A DNA stretch of 64,000 bases, from contig CAVOZC010000022.1 of assembly GCA_963700865.1 (NCBI GenBank), positions 372,001 through 436,000 on the forward strand, written 5' to 3'. Both the position numbers and the translations under genes were made by a program. Origin of the DNA: CAVOGJ01 sp963700865. Its GTDB lineage: Bacteria > Planctomycetota > Planctomycetia > Pirellulales > Pirellulaceae. Shown piece by piece: positions 47,168-56,061 of this stretch. The notes beneath the pieces were generated by a model. The model saw nothing but the letters and a program-made list of their open reading frames with translations. It did not search any database and was not told where the DNA came from. How positions within the stretch are numbered: position 1 is the stretch's first letter; each line of letters begins with the position of its first letter.

Positions 47168-47193
47168 GCGCGGGCCCCGGAAACGGCCCGCGC
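47168..47193. terminator. Hairpin between convergent genes
   Basis: GCGCGGGCC and its exact complement GGCCCGCGC flank an 8-base loop, five bases from the dusB stop. Being symmetric it could end transcripts from both directions. No U-tract is present. Confidence 0.45.
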
Positions 47194-47198
47194 GGCGT

Positions 47199-48236
47199 TC
47201 AGGTCGCCCGCGGGAAGTAGTCCCGCACGACGCGGTAGAACTCATCGGGTGTCTGGAGGTCCGCGACCCGCTTGCGGAACTCCCGGGCTCCCGGTCTGCC
47301 CTGGGCGTAATTGCAGGCAAATTTCCGCATCAGCAGCGTGCCCTTGTCCGGGCCAAACCGCTTGATCACCAGCTCGAAGTGGTGGAGCAGGCAGGCCCGT
47401 TGCTCGTCCAAGGTGGGGTCGGGTGGAACCGGCTCGCCCCGCAAGGCGGCCCCCGCCTGAGCAAATAACCAGGGCCGGCCCAGGCAGGCACGAGCAATCA
47501 TCACGCCGTCCACATCGTAGCGGCGAAAGGCCTCGACGACAGCTTCGGCACTCGCCAGGTCCCCGTTGCCAATCAGTGGGATGCGTTTCAGATGGGGCTT
47601 GATCTCCGAGATGCGGTCCCAATCGGCCTGCCCCTTGAAGTAATCGGCCGCCGTGCGACCATGGACGGTCAACGCCGCGGCGCCTGCCTCTTCAACGACC
47701 TGAGCAATCTCGGTCGCATTGATCTGCTGGCGGCTGCAGCCAAGTCGAATCTTGGCGGTCACCGGCGTCGTTCCGCAAGCCTGGACGACTCGGCGGATAA
47801 TCTCGAACATCCGCTCCGGATAGCGGAGCAGATACGAGCCGCTATGGGCCCGTTCGGTTACCTGCTTCACGGGACACCCGAAGTTGATGTCGACGACACT
47901 GACCTGATACTCGTCGGCCAAACGTTGGCCGACTCGCGCCATGATCTCCGGGTCGTTGTCCCAGATCTGCACGGCCAGCGGACGGGGCTCCGTTTTCACT
48001 CCCCATAACCGGTCGGGGTGTTCCTGTTGATGCTGATCGAGCCAGACAAACCCCTTGGCGTTGACCATTTCCGTGGCCAACAGACCGGCCCCGCCGAATT
48101 CCCGCACCATCTGTCGAAAGGCATAGTTGGTAAAGCCCGCCATGGGCGCCTGCAGAATCGGTGGATCGACCGTGAAGGGACCGATCTCGAGCGGTTGCAA
48201 TTTCAGCGGGGGTAGGGCAGGGGAGGCAGACGACAT
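47199..48236 (-). CDS. dusB: tRNA-dihydrouridine synthase
   Basis: A 345-residue flavoprotein that reduces uridine to dihydrouridine in tRNA. Visible features: FMN-site PILQAPMAGFTNYAFR, a VDINFGCPVKQV motif with the catalytic Cys, TAKIRLG, LTVHGRTAADYFKGQADWD and IGNGDLASAEA near the phosphate site. The C-terminal helical domain carries RKFACNYAQGRPGAREFRKRVA. The family subtype is DusB-like by these motifs, though the subtype call is not certain. The start is ATG 48236. Only 106 bases separate it from the upstream lipoprotein gene on the same strand. Confidence 0.9.
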   Translation of the reverse strand: MSSASPALPPLKLQPLEIGPFTVDPPILQAPMAGFTNYAFRQMVREFGGAGLLATEMVNAKGFVWLDQHQQEHPDRLWGVKTEPRPLAVQIWDNDPEIMARVGQRLADEYQVSVVDINFGCPVKQVTERAHSGSYLLRYPERMFEIIRRVVQACGTTPVTAKIRLGCSRQQINATEIAQVVEEAGAAALTVHGRTAADYFKGQADWDRISEIKPHLKRIPLIGNGDLASAEAVVEAFRRYDVDGVMIARACLGRPWLFAQAGAALRGEPVPPDPTLDEQRACLLHHFELVIKRFGPDKGTLLMRKFACNYAQGRPGAREFRKRVADLQTPDEFYRVVRDYFPRAT

Positions 48237-48342
48237 GTCCCCTGCATCATGCAAGCTCCCTGACGCAGCGCCAAGGGCCAGGGGAGATCCAGCGGAACGA
48301 TATCGGCGGCATGGCGTCCGCGGCGGGCTGAGTCCCCACGGC

Positions 48343-49050
48343 CTATCGCCACTGCAGGTTGCTGGAAGGGGCCGGTGCCGTCCTGGTGGCTTGCAGCGGC
48401 TGGTCGTACGTGGCCGGCTGGGGTTGCAGGTAGGCTTCGCTCGCCAGCTGCGGATCGCAATTGCAAGGGGCGGAGCGGGCGACCGCGGGCCGCACCGGAT
48501 TGATCATGTACGGCGGTCCCTGGGTGGGCATCGTGCCAGCGGCGGGCAGTACCAGTGGTTGCTGGGACGGGACGGGGGAGATGTCGACGGGTGCCGAGGC
48601 TTGCACGATGGAGTTTTCGTAGGACGATCGCGATGACGGCGAGTGCTGGAAGGGGGGCCCCCAGGCCAACGTCTTTGACGGGCGAAGATTGGCCGGTAGC
48701 GGACGCTGCCGCGCGAAGGGAGGCTCGGAACCCGGAGGCAACGACTGGGCTCCAAAATCCAGGCCGGGACGCTCCGCCGATTCCCAGTTCTCTTGCGTGG
48801 CACCTGGCGGCAGCGAGGACGTCCTTGGCTCCGGCAGCGTCTGGTTGCTCAGCGACGGCACTGGCTGCATGGCAGCCGGTAGCGGGGCCGCCCCGTTGTA
48901 GTAGCCACTCCCAGCGCCGATGCTGCCGGTGGGGGGCGGCGGAACGCATTGCGTCTGGTACGGAGTAAATGGATCGAACACATTCGGATTGGCGCGGCAG
49001 CCTGCGAACAGGAGCCCTATGGCCAGCATGCAAATCAACTGATGCTTCAT
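48343..49050 (-). CDS. Proline-rich putative lipoprotein
   Basis: ATG 49050 with GAGGGAA upstream gives 235 residues. The signal segment LICMLAIGLLFAGC ends in an LLFAGC lipobox, so it should be lipid-anchored. The mature part is Pro/Ser/Gln-rich and low in complexity (PPPPTGSIGAGSGYYNGAAPLP) with few charged stretches. No enzyme domain. It could be a surface or periplasmic spacer protein; its partners are unknown. The frame is open upstream to 49131 but lacks a start signal. Confidence 0.7.
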   Translation of the reverse strand: MKHQLICMLAIGLLFAGCRANPNVFDPFTPYQTQCVPPPPTGSIGAGSGYYNGAAPLPAAMQPVPSLSNQTLPEPRTSSLPPGATQENWESAERPGLDFGAQSLPPGSEPPFARQRPLPANLRPSKTLAWGPPFQHSPSSRSSYENSIVQASAPVDISPVPSQQPLVLPAAGTMPTQGPPYMINPVRPAVARSAPCNCDPQLASEAYLQPQPATYDQPLQATRTAPAPSSNLQWR

Positions 49051-49570
49051 TCGTCGTTCCCTCGACGTCGAATAGCGTGCCCGCCCCGAGCCCGTGTACG
49101 TCGCCAAAACGTTATCGCGCCAGCGTTTCACGTCCTACCCGAATGCGTCACGCAACCGTCCTTGGCCCGACCAATGGCTCGTAAAGGGGAACTTGCAGGC
49201 CCGACAGGAGTTCACCGTCCTCGGTTTCACAGCCCCAGCAGCGGGTCGGCGCGCGTCCGCAAGCTCAGCAGCCGATCCCGAATACCCGCCCCTTGCCGGC
49301 GGCAGTTTCACGTTCGCTGGCCACGCGAACGGCCGAAGACAAGGCGTCTTTGGCAGCTCGGTTCTGCACGTCCGGGACCACCGTCAAAACGGCAGCACCG
49401 TCCAGTCGCGGATCAATGATGCTTGCCTGGCAGCCGGTCCCGCGTTGGTTGCCCGTTTACAGCAACCGATCGTGAGGCTGCGCCGCGGCGCAAAAAAACA
49501 CGCATCCGTCGATCGACGGATGCGTGGCAATCGCTTGCGAGGATCAGTCACCGCCGCCGCGAAGACGACC
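49051..49570. other. Intergenic region holding a terminator for the Gly-rich gene
   Basis: No gene is supported in 520 bases between the two secreted-protein genes. The only clear element is the perfect palindrome with a T-run (on the minus strand) at 49492-49526. Confidence 0.45.
49492..49526 (-). terminator. Intrinsic terminator of the Gly-rich secreted protein gene
   Basis: On the minus strand a perfect 14-bp palindromic stem (CACGCATCCGTCGA and its complement, 49499-49526) is followed directly by seven T residues. It lies 45 bases after the stop at 49571. This is a textbook rho-independent terminator and fits that gene's end. Confidence 0.85.
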
Positions 49571-50065
49571 CTACCTTGCGTGCTCAACGCTCGCGAACTG
49601 GACCGGCTCGGTAAATTCGGTCACAAAGGGGTTCACGATCATGAGCGATTGCTGGGTGAAATCATCCCCCTTCGGCACCGCCGGCGGTTGGGATTCGACC
49701 GTGGCCTGCTGAACGTATGGATTGGTGATTACCTTGGACAACTCCATCGGGATGATTTCAGGGGTCGGCACATCGCCCGAATAGGCGAACGGGCTGTAAC
49801 CATAGGATCGGGCCACCGGAGCACTGTAATACACGGGCGGGTGCAACGCAAAATAGGGTGGAATCGGAATGCGGTTTCTCAAGTACAAATCCCAGATCGT
49901 TGAGATTCGGGTTCCGCCCCCAAGGCCAATCCCGTAGCCAATACCTCCTCGACCAATGCCCGGACCAAGACCAGGACCTCCAAACCCCTGAGCGGAAGCT
50001 GGGGAAGCCGCCGCGCTGACAAACAGCAGCGCAAGGGCGATGAACAAACGAGTCGCGCGTTTCAT
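49571..50065 (-). CDS. Small secreted Gly-rich protein
   Basis: A 164-residue protein with a clean signal peptide (FIALALLFVSAAASPASAQ) and a mature start of GFGGPGLGPGIGRGGIGYG. The middle contains Tyr-rich segments (YFALHPPVYYSAPVARSYGYSPFAY) with no membrane helix. The glycine-run start and tyrosines resemble secreted structural or surface-layer-associated proteins. No domain recognised. It has its own terminator, so it is a monocistronic or last gene. queG is divergent, 211 bases away. Confidence 0.7.
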   Translation of the reverse strand: MKRATRLFIALALLFVSAAASPASAQGFGGPGLGPGIGRGGIGYGIGLGGGTRISTIWDLYLRNRIPIPPYFALHPPVYYSAPVARSYGYSPFAYSGDVPTPEIIPMELSKVITNPYVQQATVESQPPAVPKGDDFTQQSLMIVNPFVTEFTEPVQFASVEHAR

Positions 50066-50276
50066 GGTGAGTACCTTCTTTGGATAAGCCTTTGCCTCTT
50101 CGACGCCAGTCTTCACAATAATTGGGGGGGCGTAACGCGACAACCTGGAAAACGGAAGGCGGGCGAAATTGCGATCGCCGGCTCGTGCAATCGTTCGAAA
50201 CGGTCTGATTGCTACCATCGCGCCCCAGTTTGCCCGCCAGGCACAGCGGGTTGTTCCCACACACGAGAGGGCTGTC

Positions 50277-51410
50277 TTGAATCCCGCGGATCTGACCAGT
50301 GCCCTGAAGTCCAAGGCCGAGGAACTCGGCTTTCCCTTGGCGGGCGTCTGCCCGGCAGTCACTCCTCAAGGCATCCACCGTTTCTACGAATGGCTGGAGC
50401 TCGGCTACGCCGGCCAGATGCACTATCTGGCCGCGCGGGCCGAAGCGTACGAACATCCGAAGCACGTGTTGCCCGCCGTGCGTAGCATTCTGATGCTGGC
50501 GATGCCTTACCGCACCGAGGCCCCGCAAATCGCAGCGGCCGGAGAGGGTAGAATCTCTAGCTACGCCTGGGGAGCCGCCGACTACCACGACGTGCTTCAC
50601 GACCGACTGCACCTACTGTCAGATTTCTTGCGACAGCTGCAGCCAGGCTGTCAGGTCCGCGGAGTCGTCGATACGGCTCCCCTGCTGGAACGCGAGTTCG
50701 CACAGTTAGCCGGGCTCGGCTGGATCGGGAAGAACACGTTGCTGCTGAATCGCGAGTTGGGAAGTTGGTTCTTCCTGGCAGCGCTCCTTACTGACGTGAC
50801 GCTGGACTACGATCGGCCCCACGCAACCGACCACTGCGGCACGTGTCGCGCATGCCTCGATGCTTGCCCGACCGCGGCGTTTCCTCAACCTTATGTCCTC
50901 GATGCCTCGCGTTGCCTGAGTTACCTCACGATTGAATTGCGCGACGCCGTTCCGTCGGAGCACCGCGAGGCATTAAGTGAATGGTTGTTCGGCTGCGACA
51001 TCTGCCAGGAAGTCTGTCCATGGAATCACCGGACGCCGCCTGCTACCGAGTCGGCATTCGCACCGCGGGAGGGTCAGAATCCGATCGAATTGATCAGTCT
51101 CTTTTCCCTCAGCCACGACGACTTTCGAAGGAGATTTCGCCAGACCCCGTTATGGCGAGCCAAGCGGGAGGGGATTCTGCGCAACGCGGCCCTGCTGCTG
51201 GGGACTCAGCGCTTCTTACCCGCCACCGAATGCCTGGTGAGCGGACTTAGCGACGAATCGCCACTCATCCGCTCCGCTTGTGCCTGGGCTCTGGGCAAGT
51301 TGGCGACCGAGCCGGCGGTCACGGCTTTACGCCGACGGTCGACCGTCGAACGGGAACCGAGCGTGCGTGGAGAGATCGAAGCCGCCTTGCGCCGCGCGTC
51401 CCACTGCTGA
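50277..51410 (+). CDS. queG: Epoxyqueuosine reductase
   Basis: TTG 50277 is taken as start: GAGAGG lies six bases upstream and the sequence LNPADLTSALKSKAEELGFPLAGV fits the QueG N terminus. The upstream frame to 50169 has no signal. The protein is 377 residues. The cobalamin/iron-sulphur parts are seen as VVDTAPLLEREFAQLAGLGWIGKNTLL, CGTCRACLDACPTAAF and CDICQEVCPWN (two 4Fe-4S sites). The C-terminal HEAT-like segment (AWALGKLATEPAVTALR) is normal for the family. It performs the last step of queuosine synthesis. queA, tgt and queC are not in the window. Confidence 0.93.
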   Translation: MNPADLTSALKSKAEELGFPLAGVCPAVTPQGIHRFYEWLELGYAGQMHYLAARAEAYEHPKHVLPAVRSILMLAMPYRTEAPQIAAAGEGRISSYAWGAADYHDVLHDRLHLLSDFLRQLQPGCQVRGVVDTAPLLEREFAQLAGLGWIGKNTLLLNRELGSWFFLAALLTDVTLDYDRPHATDHCGTCRACLDACPTAAFPQPYVLDASRCLSYLTIELRDAVPSEHREALSEWLFGCDICQEVCPWNHRTPPATESAFAPREGQNPIELISLFSLSHDDFRRRFRQTPLWRAKREGILRNAALLLGTQRFLPATECLVSGLSDESPLIRSACAWALGKLATEPAVTALRRRSTVEREPSVRGEIEAALRRASHC

Positions 51411-51496
51411 CCGCGCGCGGCGGGCCGCAAGGGGGGACTGGGACTGCAGCCCCCACCTGACCTTCTTCGGTCCTGCGTGCTCTTCGGTGGGTCCTC

Positions 51497-51700
51497 GTGC
51501 GGCAGCACCGGCGAGCCTGACCCCAGATCGACGTGCGTCACCGGTCAATGGTCGGTGTGCGTGCTGGATCCGCGGTCGGCGTGCGAGGCTGGGGCATCCT
51601 GCCCCAGTCGGTGGGTGTCCCGGTCTACGCCTTTCATGGTGTCGGCCGCTTTAGACCGTCTTTTGTCTCTCACCGAGCCACCGAGAACACAGAGGCCACC
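51497..51700 (+). repeat. Dispersed intergenic repeat, unit A
   Basis: Contains CACCGGCGAGCCTGACC near 51507, the hairpin CTGGGGCA-TCC-TGCCCCAG at 51589-51607, then GTCGGTGGGTGTCCCGGTC and TTTCATGGTGTCGGCCGCTT, ending in CACCGAG boxes. The last 100 bases match unit C (reverse strand) closely. Confidence 0.65.
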
Positions 51701-51865
51701 GAGCTGAGCCCGTGCGGCGCGAGCAAGGCACCGACGGGTCTTTGCGTCCGCCGTGCCTCTGTAAGAAATCAGATCGCCGTTCGAACCACGATCTTCACGT
51801 AAGGTTTGCCTTTCGCCCGCCTTGGCGTTCCTCCGCCAGGACTGGGAATGTAGTCCCAACCTGAC

Positions 51866-52040
51866 CTTCTTCGTGTCCTTCGTGGGCTTCGTGGTTTCTT
51901 TCGGCCGCACCGGCGAGCCTGACCTTCGGCATCAGATACCACGGACTTGCCCAGGCCGGTGCGTGAGTTTTCCGTCTCATGTCCGTCGGTGTGCGTGGCT
52001 GGGGCAGCCGGCCCCAGTCGGTGTGTGTCCTCGGTCCTCG
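51866..52040 (+). repeat. Dispersed intergenic repeat, unit B
   Basis: Starts with CTTCGTGG...TTCTTTCGGCCGCACCGG, then CGAGCCTGACCTTCGGCATC, ACGGACTTGCCCAGGCCGGT, and the hairpin CTGGGGC-AGCCG-GCCCCAG at 51999-52017 followed by TCGGTGTGTGTCC. Its upstream half matches unit C best. Confidence 0.65.
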
Positions 52041-52210
52041 ACCACCATACGTCTGCGACGGACCGCCCCGTCTCGCGTTCGCGGCCGAACGCCATGTACG
52101 CCCCATCGCGCCAGTAATGCCGGCGTGTTGCTTGAATAACATCGGCTTGGCCGTTAGTCTGCGGGCGTGAACGTTAGCGATCGGACTGCGATCACCCAAA
52201 GGAGCCTGTC

Positions 52211-52687
52211 ATGTTGGATTTTCTACGCGATCTGTTTGGCCATTGCGAATGGGCCAACGGAGTCTTTTTTCATACCTGGGGAAAGGGGCCGGCTCGCGAC
52301 CACGAAGAACTTCGGACCCGGGTGACGCACATTCTTCGCGTGCAGCAGGGATTCGCGTCGGTCCTCACCAGCGAAACGGACGGGGAGCCCCCAGGTGGAG
52401 AGCCGCCTTCGTATGACGAATTGAAAGCCTGGGCCCAAAAATCGCACGGTGAATTGAACGCGTACCTGGGTTCGATCAGCGAGACTGACCTCGCGCGCCA
52501 GGTGCAAATCCCCTGGATTCCCGATTGCACGATCACCGCTTCCGCAGCGCTGGTGCAAGCGGCCATGCACGCCCAGCATCACCGCGGTCAATGCATGACT
52601 CGGCTCAAGGATTTTGGCGGCGAGCCCAAGAATGTCGACTGGATCATCTGGGTCTGGAAGAACAAACCCGCTCCGCAGTGGGGATGA
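52211..52687 (+). CDS. DinB-family protein
   Basis: A 158-residue four-helix protein starting at ATG 52211 with AAAGGAG seven bases upstream. It starts MLDFLRDLFGHCEWANGVFF; a second His lies in RVTHILRVQQGF and two more in MHAQHHRGQCMTRLKDFG. That is the three-helix placement of metal-binding His in the DinB/YfiT group of putative metal-dependent hydrolases or thiol transferases. Substrate unknown. It stands alone between repeat-rich intergenic regions. Confidence 0.85.
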   Translation: MLDFLRDLFGHCEWANGVFFHTWGKGPARDHEELRTRVTHILRVQQGFASVLTSETDGEPPGGEPPSYDELKAWAQKSHGELNAYLGSISETDLARQVQIPWIPDCTITASAALVQAAMHAQHHRGQCMTRLKDFGGEPKNVDWIIWVWKNKPAPQWG

Positions 52688-53041
52688 GACCGATGACGAA
52701 GTGCCAAGGGACAATGCTCCAGAACGCAGGGGGGGCGGTGCCAACTTTTCTCCTCTACTATCGGATGCTATCGGGGACACCGTGCTACCGGGGACACAGC
52801 GTCTTCGGACGCGGAAGGGGAAAAGTCGCGAGGCCATTCAGGTTTGTCAGGGCGGACATGGGAGCTACGCGCCGTTCGGCATGCCAGGAACCGCCGATCA
52901 GCGCAAATCGACGCTTGTTTTCGTCACACCGCTTGTCTTCCTCGCGCGAAGGTTGTTTGTCGCCATTTGGTTTTGTCCCCAAGTTGTTGTTCCTTCACAA
53001 GGAAGACCGTGCATTCACAAGGAATTGGGATCGACACCAAA

Positions 53042-53150
53042 CGTAACTTCCTTCGTGAGCTTCGTGCTCTTCGTGGTTTCTTTCCGCAGCACCGGCGAGC
53101 CTGACCGTCGGCGTTAGTTACCACGGATCTGCCCGGTCGGTGCGTATCGC
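53042..53150 (+). repeat. Dispersed intergenic repeat, partial unit D
   Basis: Holds the TTCGTGG box, GCAGCACCGGCGAGCCTGACC and CCACGGATCTGCCCGGTCGG, in the order of unit B, but it lacks the CTGGGGC hairpin. Confidence 0.55.
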
Positions 53151-53223
53151 CGATTGAGGCATTCCCGATTGAGGCAGGTGCCCCCCATTGCTCCTCCTCC
53201 ATTGTTTTCTCCCGGCCGCTCAC

Positions 53224-53249
53224 CCGGGCCCCTGACGGGGCCGGTTCGA
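53224..53249. repeat. Palindromic GGCCCCTGACGGGGCC repeat, copy 2
   Basis: The stem GGCCCC-TGAC-GGGGCC with flanking CGGTTCG matches the copy at 34515-34534. It sits in the 5' intergenic space of rpmE. Confidence 0.6.
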
Positions 53250-53415
53250 CGTGCGCGGGGACTCGAATCGTCCCCGGAGCCTGCCATTTGCTCGAGATTT
53301 CGCTCAGTTGCCCGCCGTCGGGCCTCCTGATACACTTGCGGACTCGCCAGTACCCGTCGGGGGGTGCTGTACAAGGCACTGGTGGTTGGCCGCCGCCGCA
53401 AGCAGGAATCGAATC

Positions 53416-53667
53416 ATGAAAAGCGACATTCACCCGGATTATTTCGAAACGACCGTTACGTGCGGTTGCGGCAATTCGTTCCAGACGCGGAGTACCAAGA
53501 AGGAACTTCGCATCGATATCTGTAATATGTGCCACCCGTTCTACACGGGCAAACTCAAGTTTGTGGACACCACCGGTCGTATCGAGAAGTTCAAGTCGAA
53601 GTATTCCGACGGCAACTACGCCAGTCTGAGCCAAAAGAAGAAGAGGCCGACTCGTCCGCCCCAATAG
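53416..53667 (+). CDS. rpmE: 50S ribosomal protein L31
   Basis: ATG 53416 gives 83 residues: MKSDIHPDYFETTVTCGCGN, then RIDICNMCHPFYTGKLKFVD. The Cys residues in TCGCGN and CNMC are the zinc site of the C+ type L31. The C terminus is basic (KKKRPTRPPQ). The frame is open from 53251 but the upstream part has no coding character. rpmE is followed by prfA and prmC, a conserved arrangement in bacteria. Confidence 0.95.
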   Translation: MKSDIHPDYFETTVTCGCGNSFQTRSTKKELRIDICNMCHPFYTGKLKFVDTTGRIEKFKSKYSDGNYASLSQKKKRPTRPPQ

Positions 53668-53941
53668 CCCTCGCCGACGATCCGGCCGATTCGATCTGGG
53701 TCCCATCGGGAGACTGCTTTCCACCGGACCTTCGTTCCGCCCGGGGAGGCACGGTCGATTTGTTTTCGGTTGCGGCGGTCGCCGATCTGGCCGCCGATGC
53801 GGTCCGCGGCGTGGACGCGAGGTCGCTTCGTTGTATACCATTCAGTGCCAGACCCGGTGGATTTGATCGTTCCCACGGTTTCGCCTGGCGTGATTTCCGG
53901 CCGCCTGTGCGGCTCGGCCGTTTGCTCGGTGAGTTCGCACT

Positions 53942-55012
53942 ATGCGTGACATGCTTGATGAAAAACTAGCGCGGTTCGAATTTCTGGAAGGGCAAATGGT
54001 CAATCCAGAGGTGCTGAACGACTCGAACAAGATTGCGTCCGTCGCCCGCGAACACGGTTCGCTGGCCAAACTGGCGACGACCTATCGCCGCTATCGGGCC
54101 ATCCATCACGAGATTGCCGAGGCCACCGCGATGATCGAGGGGGATGACCCGGAGATGGCGGAGCTGGCGGAAGCCGAGCTGCCTCGTCTGCGCGAGCGGC
54201 GGGAGGCAGCCTGGAACGAGTTACTGGACCTGACGATCGGCGGGGAGGACGCCAATCGGGATCGCTGCGTGATGGAAATCCGCGCGGGAACGGGAGGCGA
54301 CGAGGCGGCACTCTTCGCGCACGATTTGTTCGGCATGTACAAGAAATATGCGGAGCTGAAAGGCTGGAAGATCGAAGTGCTTGATTCCAGCCCCACCGAA
54401 TTGGGCGGTTTCAAGGAATTGCATCTGGCCATTGCCGGGGAAGGCGTCTATCGGGAATTGCAGTACGAAAGCGGCGGCCATCGCGTGCAGCGTGTCCCCG
54501 AAACGGAAACGAAGGGACGCATCCATACCTCGGCCGCGACGGTGGCCGTACTGCCCGAGCCAGAGGATGTCGAAGTCGATTTGAAACCGGACGACTATCG
54601 GGTCGACAAATTTCACGCCAGCGGGCCCGGAGGTCAACACGTCAACAAGACCGAATCCGCGATCCGCCTGACGCACCATGAAACCGGGATCGTCGTCTCA
54701 TGCCAGGACGGAAAGAGCCAGCATAAAAATCTGGCACAAGCGCTCCGCGTGCTGAAGACTCGGTTGTACGAAAAGAAGCGGGAAGAGGAGCATGCCAAGC
54801 GTGCCGATCACCGCAAGACGCTCGTCGGCTCGGGCGACCGCAGTCAGCGCATTCGCACGTACAACTTTCCGGAAAATCGGCTCACCGATCATCGCATCAA
54901 TCTGACACTCTACAAACTCGACAGCATCGTCAACGGTAATTTGACGCCCGTGGTCGAGGCCTTGATGGAGCACGATCGGGTAGCGATCCGCAGCTCGATG
55001 GAACCCAACTGA
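53942..55012 (+). CDS. prfA: Peptide chain release factor 1
   Basis: A 356-residue class I release factor. The GGQ motif is in HASGPGGQHVNKTESAIRL, where the Gln is the substrate of PrmC. The codon-recognition tripeptide is the PxT-type 'PET' in RVQRVPETETKGRIHTSA, as expected for RF1 (UAA/UAG). ATG 53942 starts the conserved MRDMLDEKLARFEFL. prmC follows after 45 bases. It acts at the ribosomal A site to release the finished protein. Confidence 0.96.
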   Translation: MRDMLDEKLARFEFLEGQMVNPEVLNDSNKIASVAREHGSLAKLATTYRRYRAIHHEIAEATAMIEGDDPEMAELAEAELPRLRERREAAWNELLDLTIGGEDANRDRCVMEIRAGTGGDEAALFAHDLFGMYKKYAELKGWKIEVLDSSPTELGGFKELHLAIAGEGVYRELQYESGGHRVQRVPETETKGRIHTSAATVAVLPEPEDVEVDLKPDDYRVDKFHASGPGGQHVNKTESAIRLTHHETGIVVSCQDGKSQHKNLAQALRVLKTRLYEKKREEEHAKRADHRKTLVGSGDRSQRIRTYNFPENRLTDHRINLTLYKLDSIVNGNLTPVVEALMEHDRVAIRSSMEPN

Positions 55013-55057
55013 ACTGCCCGCCGCCCCATTCCCTTCGTTGCCGACTGCCAGCTCGTC

Positions 55058-55958
55058 ATGACTGAACACGAAACCTGGACGGTCCTGCGATTACTACAGT
55101 GGACGGAGAAATTCTTGCGGGATCACCATTCGGAGAGCCCGCGACTGGACGCCGAAGTCCTTCTCTCCGCCGCCCGTGGCTGCCAGCGAATTGACCTCTA
55201 CACTGCCTTCAATGAGGAAGCCACGGAGGAAGTGCGGACGGCCTTTCGGGATCTTGTCCGCCGCCGGGCCGCCGGCACGCCGGTCGCCTATCTGGTAGGT
55301 CGTCGCGAGTTTTACTCGCGATCCTTCGCCGTCACGCCCGCCGTGCTGATTCCCCGCCCGGAAACGGAATTCATCTTAATTGAATTGCTCGACCGGGCCA
55401 GGAAGCAGGTAACGCGTGACTGGGCGATCGCCGACGTCGGCACGGGCAGCGGTATCCTGGCGGTGAATGCGGCCATCGAACTGCCCGCGGCCCGCGTCGC
55501 CGCGTTCGATCTCAGCCAGGCGGCACTCGATCTCGCCCGGGAGAATGCCCGCGGCACACGGCGTCGAAACGCGGATCGAGTTTCATCAGGGCGATCTATT
55601 TGACGGCACTCGTCCCATGCCCAGCTACGACTTCATCGTCAGTAACCCACCCTACGTCAGTGAGGCGGAATACGCCGCGCTCGATGCGAGTGTCAAGGAC
55701 TTTGAACCCGGCATCGCACTGGTCGCTGGCCCTCACGGCACAAGCGTCATCGAACGTCTGATTCCCCAGGCCGCCGAACGGTTACGGCCCGGTGGCTGGC
55801 TGATTATGGAGATCAGTCCCATGATCGAAGCCCGCGTCCGCACACTGTTGTCGGCCGAGCCGCGGTTCGGCGCCCCGCAGACGGTCAAAGATCTTGCTCA
55901 ATGGGCCCGCGTGATTACTGCTCAAAGAATGGATTCATCGACGACGTCCGTGGGTTAG
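55058..55958 (+). CDS. prmC: Release-factor glutamine N5-methyltransferase, one frameshift
   Basis: Methylates the GGQ glutamine of RF1/RF2 using S-adenosylmethionine. The N-terminal helical domain (LRLLQWTEKFLRDHHSESPRLDAEVLLS) leads to the SAM-binding part AIADVGTGSGILAVNAAI. After LDLARENA an extra G in the GG at 55553-55554 breaks the frame; removing it gives RAHGVETRIEFHQGDLFDG and the catalytic NPPY in FIVSNPPYVSEAEY. Repaired length is about 299 residues, the normal size. It follows prfA by 45 bases, the usual order. Confidence 0.88.
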
Positions 55959-56061
55959 CTTCCCGCCGATCGTGTGCGGCGCGAGTGATCCAAATCATCG
56001 GCGGGAAGCCTATCCCACGAAACACGGTGCGCCCCCCTGGGCGCGCCGCGATCGGGTACGT

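Larger units (their letters stand above)
51411..52210. other. Intergenic region with two tandem copies of a dispersed repeat
   Basis: No gene is supported. Two diverged units lie in tandem. Each has a CACCGGCGAGCCTGACC box, a CTGGGGC...GCCCCAG hairpin and a TCGGTG..TGTCC box. The first also has a TGGTGTCGGCCGCTTTAG and CACCGAG box. They are matched in reverse orientation at 58.65-58.97 kb. Confidence 0.7.
52688..53415. other. Gene-free region with repeat fragment
   Basis: No gene is supported over about 730 bases. At 53042-53150 it carries a partial copy of the dispersed repeat (CTTCGTGAGCTTCGTGCTCT, GCACCGGCGAGCCTGACC, ACCACGGATCTGCCCGGTCG), and at 53224-53249 a second copy of the GGCCCC palindrome. 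Confidence 0.5.
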
